Part shown: positions 56,299 through 64,000 of the stretch, in pieces
Layout: the number at the start of each line of letters is the position of its first letter
Numbering within the stretch: position 1 is the stretch's first letter
NCBI GenBank assembly: GCA_021792815.1
Contig: JAJYTX010000002.1
Coordinates: 26,493-90,492, forward strand
Length of the DNA: 64,000 nt
From: Pseudomonadota bacterium
GTDB lineage: Bacteria; Pseudomonadota; Gammaproteobacteria; Steroidobacterales; Steroidobacteraceae
Reading direction: 5' to 3'
Translations under genes and position numbers: made by a program
The notes under the pieces: generated by a model
Told to the model about the DNA's origin: nothing
What the model saw: only the letters and a program-made list of their open reading frames with translations
The model's database searches: none

Positions 56299-57388
56299 GC
56301 TGCTGGTCACCGGCGGCGCCGGGTTCATCGGCGCCAACTTCGTGCATCACTGGCTGCGCCACCACCCGGGCGATCGAGTGGCGGTGCTCGATGCGCTTAC
56401 CTATGCGGGAAACCTCGCCAGCCTGGAGCCCGTCAAGCAGCGGCCGGAGCTGCGCTTCGTGCGCGGGGATATCCGCGACACGGCGCTCGTCGAGGGCCTG
56501 CTGCGCGAGGAAGGCATCGACACCATCGTGCACTTCGCGGCCGAGTCGCACGTCGATCGCTCGATCCACGGGCCGGACGCCTTCATCGAGACCAATGTCC
56601 AGGGAACTCACTCGATGCTCAAGGCCGCCCGCAAGGTGTGGCTGGAGGAGCGGGCGGCCATCGCGCACCGCTTCCACCACGTCTCGACCGACGAGGTGTA
56701 TGGATCGCTCGGTTGCGACGATCCGGCCTTTCACGAACAGACGCCCTATGCGCCCAATTCCCCGTATTCGGCCAGCAAGGCGGCCTCGGACCACCTGGTG
56801 CGCGCCTATCACCATACCTACGGCCTCTCGGTCACCACCAGCAACTGCTCGAACAACTACGGGCCGTTTCACTTTCCCGAGAAGCTGATCCCGCTCGCGA
56901 TCGTGAACCTGCTGCACGGAAGGCCGCTGCCGATCTATGGCGATGGGCGCAATGTGCGCGACTGGCTGCATGTGTCGGATCACTGCCGGGGGCTCGACCT
57001 GATCCTCGAGAAAGGTCGGCCCGGCGAGGTCTACAACATCGGCGGCGGGGTGCAGAGCGAGAACCTGAGGCTCATCGAGACGCTGTGCGAGGTCGCCGAT
57101 GCCGCCTTCCGGGAGCGGAAGGATCTCGTCTCGCGGTTCCCGGACTGTCCGGCCGCTCGCGCGAAGAAGACCTCGGGCCTCATCCACTTCGTCAAGGATC
57201 GCCCCGGCCACGATCGCCGCTACGCCATCGACTGCGGCAAGATCGGGCGCGAGCTCGGGTACCGGGCGCAGGTGACCCTGGAGGCGGGGCTGCGGGATAC
57301 CTTCGACTGGTACCTCGCCAACGAGTGGTGGTGGCGCGCCGTCATGGACGGCAGTTATCAGCGGTGGATCGAGACGCATTATCGATAG
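56291..57388 (+). CDS. rfbB: dTDP-glucose 4,6-dehydratase
   Basis: RmlB converts dTDP-glucose to dTDP-4-keto-6-deoxyglucose with bound NAD. The 365-residue protein has G-G-A-G-F-I-G-A-N-F-V, A-A-E-S-H-V-D-R-S-I, the T-D-E-V-Y-G-S catalytic segment and Y-S-A-S-K-A-A-S-D-H. It is the last gene of the sugar operon, overlapping rmlD by eight bases; a 12-bp hairpin follows 42 bases after its stop. Confidence 0.96.
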   Translation: MPRLLVTGGAGFIGANFVHHWLRHHPGDRVAVLDALTYAGNLASLEPVKQRPELRFVRGDIRDTALVEGLLREEGIDTIVHFAAESHVDRSIHGPDAFIETNVQGTHSMLKAARKVWLEERAAIAHRFHHVSTDEVYGSLGCDDPAFHEQTPYAPNSPYSASKAASDHLVRAYHHTYGLSVTTSNCSNNYGPFHFPEKLIPLAIVNLLHGRPLPIYGDGRNVRDWLHVSDHCRGLDLILEKGRPGEVYNIGGGVQSENLRLIETLCEVADAAFRERKDLVSRFPDCPAARAKKTSGLIHFVKDRPGHDRRYAIDCGKIGRELGYRAQVTLEAGLRDTFDWYLANEWWWRAVMDGSYQRWIETHYR

Positions 57389-57800
57389 GGGCGGATGGCT
57401 CAGTGCCCGCCGGGAAGGACTGCTTCGGGGATGGGCGCCACCGAGCGTGGCGCCCATCGAGAATAACGTCAGGATGAGCGCGAGGCCTCGCTTGCCGGGC
57501 GTATCCAACTTGCGATCGAACCTGCGATCGAGCCGGGCATCCGAGGCATCGAGCGGCCCTTCGACCTCGGTGGCGATCGCGGCGCGCTCGCCGAAGGACT
57601 TCGCTTCGATGGCGTCGAGCCTGCCCTCGAGTGTCGCAACTTCGACAGCCCGTCTCTGACTCATTGCTCCATGCGCCTTGGCCCGATATTTTAAGCGTGC
57701 AGGGCGGATCGGGATTCTCGTACGTGGCACAACCGCGGGACAAAGGGACGCGCGGGAAGACGCACGTTTTGCGTGTGCATTCGCGTAGTACTATCGCTCG
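57389..57800. other. Gap between the sugar operon and the SNF2 gene
   Basis: The 412 bases hold the hairpin at 57430-57458. On the minus strand from 57664 a possible small protein begins M-S-Q-R-R-A-V-E-V-A-T-L-E-G-R-L-D, runs through a helical charged stretch and a hydrophobic R-G-L-A-L-I-L-T-L-F-S-M-G, but then reads on into rfbB without a natural end. I do not call it a gene. No clear promoter for the SNF2 gene was identified. Confidence 0.4.
57430..57458 (+). terminator. Perfect 12-bp hairpin after the rmlACDB operon
   Basis: Arms GATGGGCGCCAC and GTGGCGCCCATC are perfectly complementary around the loop CGAGC, 42 bases after the rfbB stop. No T-tract follows, so it may protect the mRNA end or support factor-dependent termination. 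Confidence 0.5.
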
Positions 57801-60554
57801 ATGGCCGAGACCCTCGATCTCTACATCAATGCCCGGCGTCACTTCGCGGTGCAGAAAGTTGACTCGCCCGATGCGCCGGCGTTGCCGGCCGCGGCCGCCT
57901 TGCGGATCGAGCGCGCCTTCTCGCAGGGGCAGGGCGCGGGGCTGGTACACCTTGCGACCACCGAGGTCACGACCGCTCTGACGCCGGGATTGACGTTCGC
58001 CCGCGATTTCGCGCAGCGCTACGTGACACGACTCTGCCATCTCGGCGATGCGCGGCCGGATTCGCCCGGTGTCCTGGTCGATCTGCCGTCCGAGGAGGAG
58101 CTGGAGGCCCTGAGGCTCGCGCCCCCGCCCATCAGGGGCCTGGAGTATCTCGATGCGGCCATGCTCAGCATGGCCTGGCGGGACATCGAGGACCGGTTGC
58201 GCGGGGAGGCGGGCGCCGCGGGCGAGAGCCTGCGCGCCTATCTGCACGGACGCAATCCGCTCTGGCGCCTCGTCGGCCGCGTCACGTTCCATCTGGCCGA
58301 GAACCCGCGCGATGCAGCGCTTCCATTTGCATTCCTGGTCACCTACTCCGGCAGTGTCTCGGAGCACGGCGTGGCCCGGCATCTGCCGCTCGGGCGCGCC
58401 CTGCAGGAGTACACGGGAGAGGCGAACCGCAAGCGCCTGGCGAGCCTGCTCAAGCCCATCCGGGAGGCCTCCGAGCGGCTGGCCTGGGTCCGCGAGCTGA
58501 TCGAAAGCGGAGACCTGTACCATCCGCTCGCCTGGAGCCCCGCCCAGGCCCTGCGGCTGCTGCGCGACACCCCGGTTCTCGAGACGTGCGGGCTGGTGGT
58601 GCGGATCCCGGACTGGTGGAAGGCGGGCCGCGCCCCGAGGCCTCAGGTGAGCGTGCAGGTCGGGGACAAGCCCGCTGTCTCCCTCGGCGCCGGAGCCGTG
58701 CTCGATTTCTCGGTGGGCATGACGCTCGATGGGGAGGCGCTGACGGAGGCAGAGAAGCAGCAGCTGCTCTCCTCCTCGGGCGGCCTGATCCGGCTGCGCG
58801 GCCGGTGGGTCGAGGCCGACGGCGAGAAGCTCGCCGCCGCCCTCGAGCATTGGAGGCGGGTGGAGCGGGAGGTGCGCTCCGGAGGGCTCTCATTCCACGA
58901 GGGGATGCGGCTGCTGGCCGGTACCTCGGCGGATCGGGCAACCACCGAACTGCCCGAGCCGCTCAAAGCCTGGTACGGCGTCGAGCCGGGCGAGTGGCTG
59001 CGCGAGCTGCTCGCACGGCTGCGCGAGCCTGAGGCGGAGCATGAGCTTGAGGGAGCGGGTCTGAAGGCGACCCTCAGGCCCTACCAGGTGACGGGCGCGA
59101 AGTGGCTGGCACTGCTCACCGGGCTCGGTCTCGGCGCCTGTCTCGCCGACGACATGGGTCTCGGCAAGACCCTGGAGGTGATCGCCTTGCTGGTGCACCT
59201 TCGGGCGGCGCAGGGCCCGGGCGGCCGCTCGGCCGGGCACCGCTCGCAGGGCGGTGGCGAGCCCGCCTCCCCCAGCCTCATCGTGGCGCCCGCCTCGCTG
59301 ATCGCCAACTGGAAAAGCGAGATCGAGCGGTTCGCGCCAAGCCTGCAGGTCTTCGTGGCGCACCCGTCCGAGACCGACATCGATCTGAACTCTGCCGATG
59401 CGCTGGGTGTTGCGCTGAGCGGCATCGATGTCGCGCTGAGCACCTACGGGGTCGTCACCCGCTCCGAGGCGCTGCGGGGCAGGCCCTGGCGACTGGCGGT
59501 GCTCGATGAGGCGCAGGCGATCAAGAACCCTGCAGCGCAGCAGACGCGGGCGGTGAAGCAGCTCAAAGCCCCCGCCCGCATCGCCTTGACCGGCACGCCC
59601 ATCGAGAACCGGCTCTCCGATCTGTGGTCATTGTTCGACTTCCTCAACCCGGGGCTGCTCGGGGCGGCGCGTGCCTTTGCCGAGGCCGCCAAGCGCATGG
59701 CGAAGGGGGGCGAGGCCTCCTACGCGCCGCTGCGTCGCCTGGTGCAACCCTACATCCTGAGGCGCATGAAGACCGACAAGCGCGTCATCGCGGACCTGCC
59801 TGAAAAGACCGAGGTCCGGGCCTACTGCGGCCTGACACGCGAGCAGGCGGCGCTTTACGAGCGGTGCGTGAAGGAGCTCGAGCAAGCGCTCGAGGGCGCC
59901 GAGGGCATCCGGCGCCGCGGCGCGGTGCTCTCCTACCTCATGCAGCTGAAGCAGATCTGCAACCACCCGGCGCAGTGGGCGGGACAGGGTCCCTACGCCG
60001 CCTCGCGCAGCGGCAAGTTCGAGCGCCTCGGGCAGCTGTGCGAGGAGCTCGCCGAGCGCCAGGAGCGGGTGCTCGTGTTCACCCAGTTCCGCGAGCTCAC
60101 CGAGCCGCTCGCACAGCATCTGCAACGGATCTTCGGCCGTCCGGGCCTGGTGCTGCACGGCGGCACGGCCGTCTCCAGGCGCCAGGGACTCATCGAGCAG
60201 TTCCAGCGCGAGGACGGCCCGCCGTTCTTCGTGCTCTCGCTGAAGGCGGGCGGCACCGGGCTCAACCTCACCGCCGCCTCCCAGGTGATTCATTTCGACC
60301 GCTGGTGGAACCCGGCGGTCGAGAACCAGGCCACCGACCGGGCGTTTCGCATCGGCCAGCAGCACAACGTGCTGGTGCACAAGTTCGTCTGCCGCGGCAC
60401 CGTGGAGGAGAAAATCGATGCGCTCATCGAGGCCAAGACCGGGCTTGCCCGGGAGCTGCTCGATGAGGGCGGGGAGAGGCTGCTCACGGAGATGAGCGAT
60501 GAGGAGCTGCTGCGCACCGTGGCACTCGACATCCACAAGGCCTGCGACGCATGA
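57801..60554 (+). CDS. SNF2/SWI2-family helicase-like ATPase
   Basis: The 917-residue protein has an N-terminal bacterial SNF2-associated region (residues 1-420) and a RecA-like ATPase core. Walker A is A-D-D-M-G-L-G-K-T, motif II is L-D-E-A-Q, and motif III is L-T-G-T-P-I-E-N-R-L. The helicase C-terminal domain has V-F-T-Q-F-R-E-L-T, K-A-G-G-T-G-L-N-L and F-R-I-G-Q. It is the bacterial SNF2 type that usually pairs with a SWIM-domain gene. Such pairs are often found in defence and DNA-processing contexts, but the role here is inference. Its last 82 bases are repeated at 61361, past an inserted module. Confidence 0.93.
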   Translation: MAETLDLYINARRHFAVQKVDSPDAPALPAAAALRIERAFSQGQGAGLVHLATTEVTTALTPGLTFARDFAQRYVTRLCHLGDARPDSPGVLVDLPSEEELEALRLAPPPIRGLEYLDAAMLSMAWRDIEDRLRGEAGAAGESLRAYLHGRNPLWRLVGRVTFHLAENPRDAALPFAFLVTYSGSVSEHGVARHLPLGRALQEYTGEANRKRLASLLKPIREASERLAWVRELIESGDLYHPLAWSPAQALRLLRDTPVLETCGLVVRIPDWWKAGRAPRPQVSVQVGDKPAVSLGAGAVLDFSVGMTLDGEALTEAEKQQLLSSSGGLIRLRGRWVEADGEKLAAALEHWRRVEREVRSGGLSFHEGMRLLAGTSADRATTELPEPLKAWYGVEPGEWLRELLARLREPEAEHELEGAGLKATLRPYQVTGAKWLALLTGLGLGACLADDMGLGKTLEVIALLVHLRAAQGPGGRSAGHRSQGGGEPASPSLIVAPASLIANWKSEIERFAPSLQVFVAHPSETDIDLNSADALGVALSGIDVALSTYGVVTRSEALRGRPWRLAVLDEAQAIKNPAAQQTRAVKQLKAPARIALTGTPIENRLSDLWSLFDFLNPGLLGAARAFAEAAKRMAKGGEASYAPLRRLVQPYILRRMKTDKRVIADLPEKTEVRAYCGLTREQAALYERCVKELEQALEGAEGIRRRGAVLSYLMQLKQICNHPAQWAGQGPYAASRSGKFERLGQLCEELAERQERVLVFTQFRELTEPLAQHLQRIFGRPGLVLHGGTAVSRRQGLIEQFQREDGPPFFVLSLKAGGTGLNLTAASQVIHFDRWWNPAVENQATDRAFRIGQQHNVLVHKFVCRGTVEEKIDALIEAKTGLARELLDEGGERLLTEMSDEELLRTVALDIHKACDA

Positions 60555-60609
60555 TGGTGAAGATGACGGGCCGAGGCCGGATCCTGTCCCCGCATGATAA
60601 TATCCGGCC

Positions 60610-60936
60610 ATGGGACCGCGAATCTTCGATGATCGTAACCCTATCCTGCGCACACTGCGTGCGCTGGAGCCGCAACTGCATGCAGCAGGGGTTCTGCATG
60701 TTTCCGTGTTCGGTTCGGTGGCGCGGGGAGAGGATACAGCGAATTCCGACGTAGATCTGGCGCTTGATCTGGCTCCCGGCACGGCTCCTGATGGTTTTCA
60801 ATTCGTCACTTTTGTCGAGCATCTGCGGCGGACGCTCGCCACGGCGCTGAGTCGCAGCGTGGATGTTGTCATATTGCCCGTGCGGCGGCCGGAACTCAGA
60901 GAAGCGCTGAGCCGTGAAGCCATTCCTGTGTTCTGA
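60610..60936 (+). CDS. MNT-type nucleotidyltransferase (antitoxin-like)
   Basis: The 108-residue protein has S-V-F-G-S-V-A-R-G-E-D-T-A-N-S-D-V-D-L, the G-S-x10-D-x-D signature of minimal nucleotidyltransferases. Members of this group are paired with HEPN-domain toxins and inactivate them by adding nucleotides to the toxin. It is followed after 2 bases by a HEPN gene. The module lies inside the SNF2-SWIM pair, between the two copies of the direct repeat. Confidence 0.85.
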   Translation: MGPRIFDDRNPILRTLRALEPQLHAAGVLHVSVFGSVARGEDTANSDVDLALDLAPGTAPDGFQFVTFVEHLRRTLATALSRSVDVVILPVRRPELREALSREAIPVF

Positions 60937-60938
60937 CC

Positions 60939-61306
60939 GTGACCAGCTCAAAACCCGCGGTCCGCTACCGGGACATCCGGGGCAACGTCGCCAAGATCAG
61001 GGAGTATCTCGCCCTGGGCGGAGGTCTGGAGCGCGTGTTGGCGGATCAAGGTGTCGCCTATGATGCGATCCGGATGTGCTTTCTTGAAATATCAGAAGCG
61101 GCAATCAAGCTGGGCGCGCTCGCCGAAATGCACGAGTCGAGATCCCGTGGAGCGCCATCCGTGGATTCGGGAATCATCTGCGCCACGCGTACGACGAGAT
61201 GGATCTCAATGCGGTCGAGCGGGCGGTGGCTGACCTGGACCGGCTCGATGCTGCCTGCGAGAGGGCGATGGCGCGGCTCGAGCGGGAGAATCATCCCCAA
61301 CCGTGA
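60939..61306 (+). pseudogene. HEPN-domain (DUF86-like) toxin gene, frameshifted
   Basis: The GTG-started frame encodes Y-R-D-I-R-G-N-V-A-K-I-R-E-Y-L and I-R-M-C-F-L-E-I-S-E-A-A-I-K-L-G, typical of DUF86 N-terminal helices. Near 61138-61141 one base is missing, and the right sequence continues in another frame as E-I-P-W-S-A-I-R-G-F-G-N-H-L-R-H-A-Y-D-E, ending at TGA 61304-61306. As it stands the uninterrupted frame gives 132 residues with an unrelated tail. The likely HEPN active-site region (N-H-L-R-H-A-Y) is therefore lost. It could be a real mutation or a sequencing error. Confidence 0.8.
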
Positions 61307-61472
61307 GAGGCGAACAAGAGGGGGAATGGCTCTCTAGGGCCGCCCGGGCGGGTCGCCGGCGAGAGGCTGCTCACCGAGATGAGCGACGAGGAGCTGCTGC
61401 GCACCGTGGCGCTCGACATCCACAAGGCCTGTGACGCATGATGGTGAAGATGACGGGCCGAGGCCGAGTTCA

Positions 61473-62342
61473 ATGAGCGGGTGGCGCTACACGCGCAAGC
61501 CGAGCGTGCTCGAGCAGCGCGAGCGCGCCCGGCGCGAGGGCAAACAGCTCGAGCGCAAGGGGGCAAAGAGCGGCCGCAAACCCTCGCCCGTGGTGATCGA
61601 GGGACGCGCCATCGCGCACAGCTTCTGGGGCAAAGCCTGGTGCGGAAACCTCGAATCCTACCGGGACTACGAATACCGCCTGCCACGGGGGCGCAGCTAT
61701 GTGCGAAACGGCGCGGTGCTCGATCTGGCTATCGGCGCAGGCAGGATCCAGGCTGTTGTGTCCGGCACACAGCTCTATGACGTCGACATCCGGATCAAGC
61801 CCTTGGCTCAGGCGCACTGGGGACGCCTCAAGGCGCAGTGCGCCGGGCAGATCGACTCGCTGATCGAGCTGCTCGAGGGGCGGCTTTCCGATCGGGTGAT
61901 GGGCATCGTCACCGACCGGAACCAGGGGCTGTTCCCCGCACCCAAGGAAATCGAGATGAGCTGCTCCTGCCCCGACTGGGCGACGATGTGCAAGCACGTC
62001 GCGGCGGTGATGTATGGAGTGGGCGCACGGCTCGACGCGCAGCCCGAGCTGCTCTTTACCCTGCGCAACGTCGAGCACGGTGAGCTGATCGCCGCAGCGA
62101 CCGAGTTCGAGGTGCCGAAGCGGGATGCTCAGCGCAAGACGATCGAAGAGGCGGATCTCGCCGGCGTGTTCGGCATCGAGCTCGCAGGGGCGCCGGATGC
62201 CGAGTCTTCGCCGAGGAGGAATCTGCGGCCCATACCGGCGAAGCGCGCTGTCCGAAAGGGCCGCGCGACGCGCAAGACCAGCAAGACCAGCAAGACCAGC
62301 AAGATGCGCAAGACCAGCAGGTTGAAGAAGCGCAGCCGCTGA
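61473..62342 (+). CDS. SWIM zinc-finger domain protein
   Basis: The 289-residue protein has a central SWIM motif, S-C-S-C-P-D-W-A-T-M-C-K-H-V-A-A-V (C-x-C-xn-C-x-H), which binds zinc and nucleic acid. The N-terminal part is basic (R-E-R-A-R-R-E-G-K-Q-L-E-R-K). The tail is Lys/Arg-rich with a nine-base repeat unit (K-T-S three times near 62275-62310), suggesting DNA or RNA contact. SWIM genes usually follow SNF2 genes directly; here a module of about 0.9 kb has entered between them. The start ATG 61473 lies just after the repeated SNF2 end. Confidence 0.9.
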   Translation: MSGWRYTRKPSVLEQRERARREGKQLERKGAKSGRKPSPVVIEGRAIAHSFWGKAWCGNLESYRDYEYRLPRGRSYVRNGAVLDLAIGAGRIQAVVSGTQLYDVDIRIKPLAQAHWGRLKAQCAGQIDSLIELLEGRLSDRVMGIVTDRNQGLFPAPKEIEMSCSCPDWATMCKHVAAVMYGVGARLDAQPELLFTLRNVEHGELIAAATEFEVPKRDAQRKTIEEADLAGVFGIELAGAPDAESSPRRNLRPIPAKRAVRKGRATRKTSKTSKTSKMRKTSRLKKRSR

Positions 62343-62578
62343 TCCCCCGCTCACGCTGCGCTGCGTCGCATCGACAGACCAGGCGTGAGGCGAATCGAGA
62401 TTGCTCGGTATGGGCAGGGGCGGCAACCGCAGCGTCTCCGACCTCGCGGGGCTTGTGCGGCCGGGGCTCGAGTTGAGAGTGGGCGCTCGGGCTGGTTTAT
62501 CGCGAGGGGAAAGGGTCATAATTTGACGGCGCCGATCTTCCCTTGCCTCGACATACATGGGGGCGGCCTTCCCATCTC

Positions 62579-62878
62579 ATGCGCTTGACCGAAGAGCAAA
62601 CTGGCATCATTCGCCGAACAGTTCGCGAAGTCTTGGGCGATGACGCTCGCGTATGGTTGTTCGGCTCGCGGATGGATGACGACAAGCGTGGCGGAGACGT
62701 GGATCTCTACGTGGAATCAGACGACGTCATCGACATGCCTGCGTTGGTCATCGCGCGCCTGTCGGCTCGAATCCAGCGAGGCCTGCACGGGCGAAAAGTC
62801 GACATTGTGCTGAGCGCCCCCAACCTCGGCCGCTTCCCGATCCACGAGACCGCCAAATACGAGGGCATCAGGCTGTGA
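62579..62878 (+). CDS. MNT-type nucleotidyltransferase, second copy
   Basis: The 99-residue protein has W-L-F-G-S-R-M-D-D-D-K-R-G-G-D-V-D-L-Y-V, the nucleotidyltransferase signature. It starts at ATG 62579 after a gap of 236 bases from the SWIM gene. Its stop overlaps the GTG of the next, broken HEPN gene by 4 bases. It differs from the first MNT protein and probably belongs to another subfamily. With its partner broken, its present role is unclear. Confidence 0.83.
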   Translation: MRLTEEQTGIIRRTVREVLGDDARVWLFGSRMDDDKRGGDVDLYVESDDVIDMPALVIARLSARIQRGLHGRKVDIVLSAPNLGRFPIHETAKYEGIRL

Positions 62879-63134
62879 GTGCCTCACCGAAGCTGGTCGC
62901 CCGATTGCAGTTTCTGGCGCGGGTGATCAATCGGGAAACCACGCATCTGCGCCAGACCGATCAGTGCCTGTTTGCCGCCAGGTTCGCAATCAGATGGTCC
63001 AGGACTATATTGAAGATCCAGTCATCCTGGCCAGCGCCCTGCAATCCGCTCACGACAACCTGCACGTGATCACGGAGGCGGCATCCGCACTGATGGACGA
63101 TCTGCGGCGGCGGGGAATGGACCTTGCGACTTGA
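62875..63134 (+). pseudogene. HEPN-domain toxin gene with internal deletion
   Basis: The first frame, from GTG 62875, gives P-K-L-V-A-R-L-Q-F-L-A-R-V-I and R-E-T-T-H-L-R-Q-T-D. After about 62980 the sense continues in another frame, R-N-Q-M-V-Q-D-Y-I-E-D-P-V-I-L-A, ending at TGA 63132-63134. Family members, as I recall, have about 60-75 residues more between these parts and His where Gln stands in R-N-x-M-V-Q. So the gene has lost its middle and probably its catalytic His. It is coupled to the MNT gene by a four-base overlap. Confidence 0.68.
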
Positions 63135-63486
63135 TGGTGCCCCCGGGGGCCGACAGGATGGGCTGCCCATGAGGTATACGTTCGTGTGCGTGTAGAAATG
63201 GGGCGTCAGGGACCCCCGATGGGCAGGCCGCCTGCCCCAGCGGTCCCGCGAGCGCGGTTGGTCGCGTGCAGCCGGCTCGAAGCCGGATCTGCATTCCCCG
63301 GTGTGCGATGGCCGATGCGCGCCTCGGCCCACGGGCGCTGATTCCGATGCCACCGCCCCCCCATACCCGCTACAATCCCGGCTTCGGCATGGGCGAGCCA
63401 GGGCCTATGGCTCTCAAGGATCCGGTGGCCAACCGGGGGGCGGCTCATGCGTTGATGGGCATCTGGCGACAAATAAAGGGTTTTTG
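63135..63486. other. Intergenic region before the last gene
   Basis: The 352 bases contain no gene I can support. TACAAT at 63371-63376 is a good -10-like hexamer about 110 bases before the last gene, but no convincing -35 box is at the right distance. A T-rich GGTTTTTG lies directly before the ATG instead of a clear ribosome site. Confidence 0.35.
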
Positions 63487-64000
63487 ATGCGCTTGCTGCG
63501 ACGTCCGGGCCTGATCGGCCCGCTGCTGGTCATTCTCGGCTTTTGGCTCCCCACCATCGCTTTCGCCCAGTCGGCCTTGAATTCCGCCATGTCGCTCGGG
63601 CTGCTGCACAGCCTGTCGCAGTCCCAGCAGCAGGCCATCATGAGCCGCCTGGGTGGCGTGGGCGGCCTGGGCGGCCTCAGCGGCCTGAGCGGTTACAGTA
63701 ACCTGAGCGGCCTAGGGATTTCCGGCCTCTCCAGCCAGGCCGAGCTGCAGCAAATGCAGCAGTTGCAGGCAGTGCAGAAGAAGCGCATGGAGCTGTTGCA
63801 GCAAGAGGCCATCCCGGAGCTCAAGGGCGGCGACTGGGTGGTCGTCGAGATCGGCTTTCAGCTGGCACCGCGCCCCGCCGCGCTGTCGCAGTCCGCCCTG
63901 CTTCAGCAGGCTTACGCGGCTCACGGATTGACCCAGACGCCGAGTGCCTCGTCCTTGAGCGCGCTGGGCGGGAACTCCGCCGCTGCCGCGGCCGTTCTCC
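63487..64000 (+). CDS. Secreted protein, possibly polysaccharide export (N-terminal part)
   Basis: The frame runs off the window end; 171 residues are seen. A signal peptide (L-L-V-I-L-G-F-W-L-P-T-I-A-F-A) is followed by a Gly/Leu/Ser repeat region (G-G-V-G-G-L-G-G-L-S-G-L-S) and a Gln-rich helix (L-Q-Q-M-Q-Q-L-Q-A-V-Q). Then comes L-K-G-G-D-W-V-V-V-E-I-G-F-Q-L, which resembles the start of the Poly_export/SLBB domain of capsule export proteins. A role in outer-membrane polysaccharide export would suit the nearby rhamnose and heptose genes, but the diagnostic part lies beyond the window. Confidence 0.5.
   Translation, partial: MRLLRRPGLIGPLLVILGFWLPTIAFAQSALNSAMSLGLLHSLSQSQQQAIMSRLGGVGGLGGLSGLSGYSNLSGLGISGLSSQAELQQMQQLQAVQKKRMELLQQEAIPELKGGDWVVVEIGFQLAPRPAALSQSALLQQAYAAHGLTQTPSASSLSALGGNSAAAAAVL

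Larger units (their letters stand above)
60474..61466. repeat. 106-bp imperfect direct repeat flanking the MNT/HEPN module
   Basis: Bases 60474-60579 (the end of the SNF2 gene and 25 bases beyond) recur at 61361-61466, just before the SWIM gene. The copies differ at four positions only, each silent in the SNF2 frame (Thr, Asp, Ala, Cys codons). The bases between are the inserted module. Confidence 0.93.

Noticed and set aside
57396..57664. Small minus-strand protein with a charged helix and one hydrophobic segment
   Set aside because: It reads on into antisense rfbB without a natural stop, and its hydrophobic end coincides with the hairpin.
62343..62578. Possible small gene between the SWIM and the second MNT gene
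   Set aside because: Short frames only, with no ribosome site or family resemblance.

Overview
The window comes from a high-GC (about 68-70 % by eye) gammaproteobacterium, probably of the Nevskiales/Steroidobacterales/Xanthomonadales kind. This rests on the ppiD-fabI neighbourhood, the mltD / methyltransferase / rnhA / dnaQ block, and an LPS core-heptose plus dTDP-L-rhamnose cluster. GTG and TTG starts are frequent, and many genes overlap by a few bases.

Layout. 1-9.4 kb: the end of an S10 serine carboxypeptidase, a PPK2 polyphosphate kinase, three late cobalamin genes (cobQ, a CobC/CobD-type aminotransferase, cbiB), a nu-class glutathione transferase and a large secreted BNR/sortilin-like protein. 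9.5-12.8 kb: a DUF2844-DUF3443-DUF3443 cassette of exported proteins. 13.0-14.3 kb: tRNA-Asp followed by a scar holding a frameshifted tyrosine integrase and a truncated Wadjet JetD-like fragment. 14.3-18.9 kb: a CHASE3 hybrid histidine kinase, a ChrR-type cupin, an HPP membrane protein and two gene fragments. 19-24 kb: a lower-GC insert with a 1370-residue GH106-like glycosidase. 24-28.4 kb: an HhH-GPD protein, a decayed GH57 gene, an intact GH57 gene and a cyanobacterial-type glycogen synthase. 28.6-36.1 kb: a signalling block with a hybrid kinase, a LuxR-type regulator, a CheR-PAS-histidine kinase and a CheB-CheR-PAS-GAF protein. 36.4-48.7 kb: an acidic protein, a tandem USP, a Lon-like protease, ppiD, fabI, mltD, a methyltransferase, rnhA, dnaQ and a DegT-family aminotransferase. 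48.7-57.4 kb: pgi, then gmhA-hldE1-hldD-hldE2-gmhB and rmlA-C-D-B as one tightly packed unit making ADP-heptose and dTDP-L-rhamnose. 57.8-63.1 kb: an SNF2 helicase and a SWIM-domain gene separated by an inserted MNT/HEPN module, with a second decayed MNT/HEPN pair behind. The window ends inside a secreted protein that may belong to polysaccharide export.

The most unusual regions are the SNF2/SWIM locus and the tRNA-Asp scar. At the SNF2/SWIM locus a toxin-antitoxin-like module lies between two 106-bp copies of the helicase 3' end that differ only at four silent positions. Both HEPN genes there are broken. The tRNA-Asp scar carries remains of an integrase and of an anti-plasmid defence gene. 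Other points are a glycogen synthase with Gln in place of the usual Lys of the K-X-G-G-L motif, a CheR-histidine kinase fusion lacking the CheR N-terminal domain, and a recent-looking LysM duplication in mltD.
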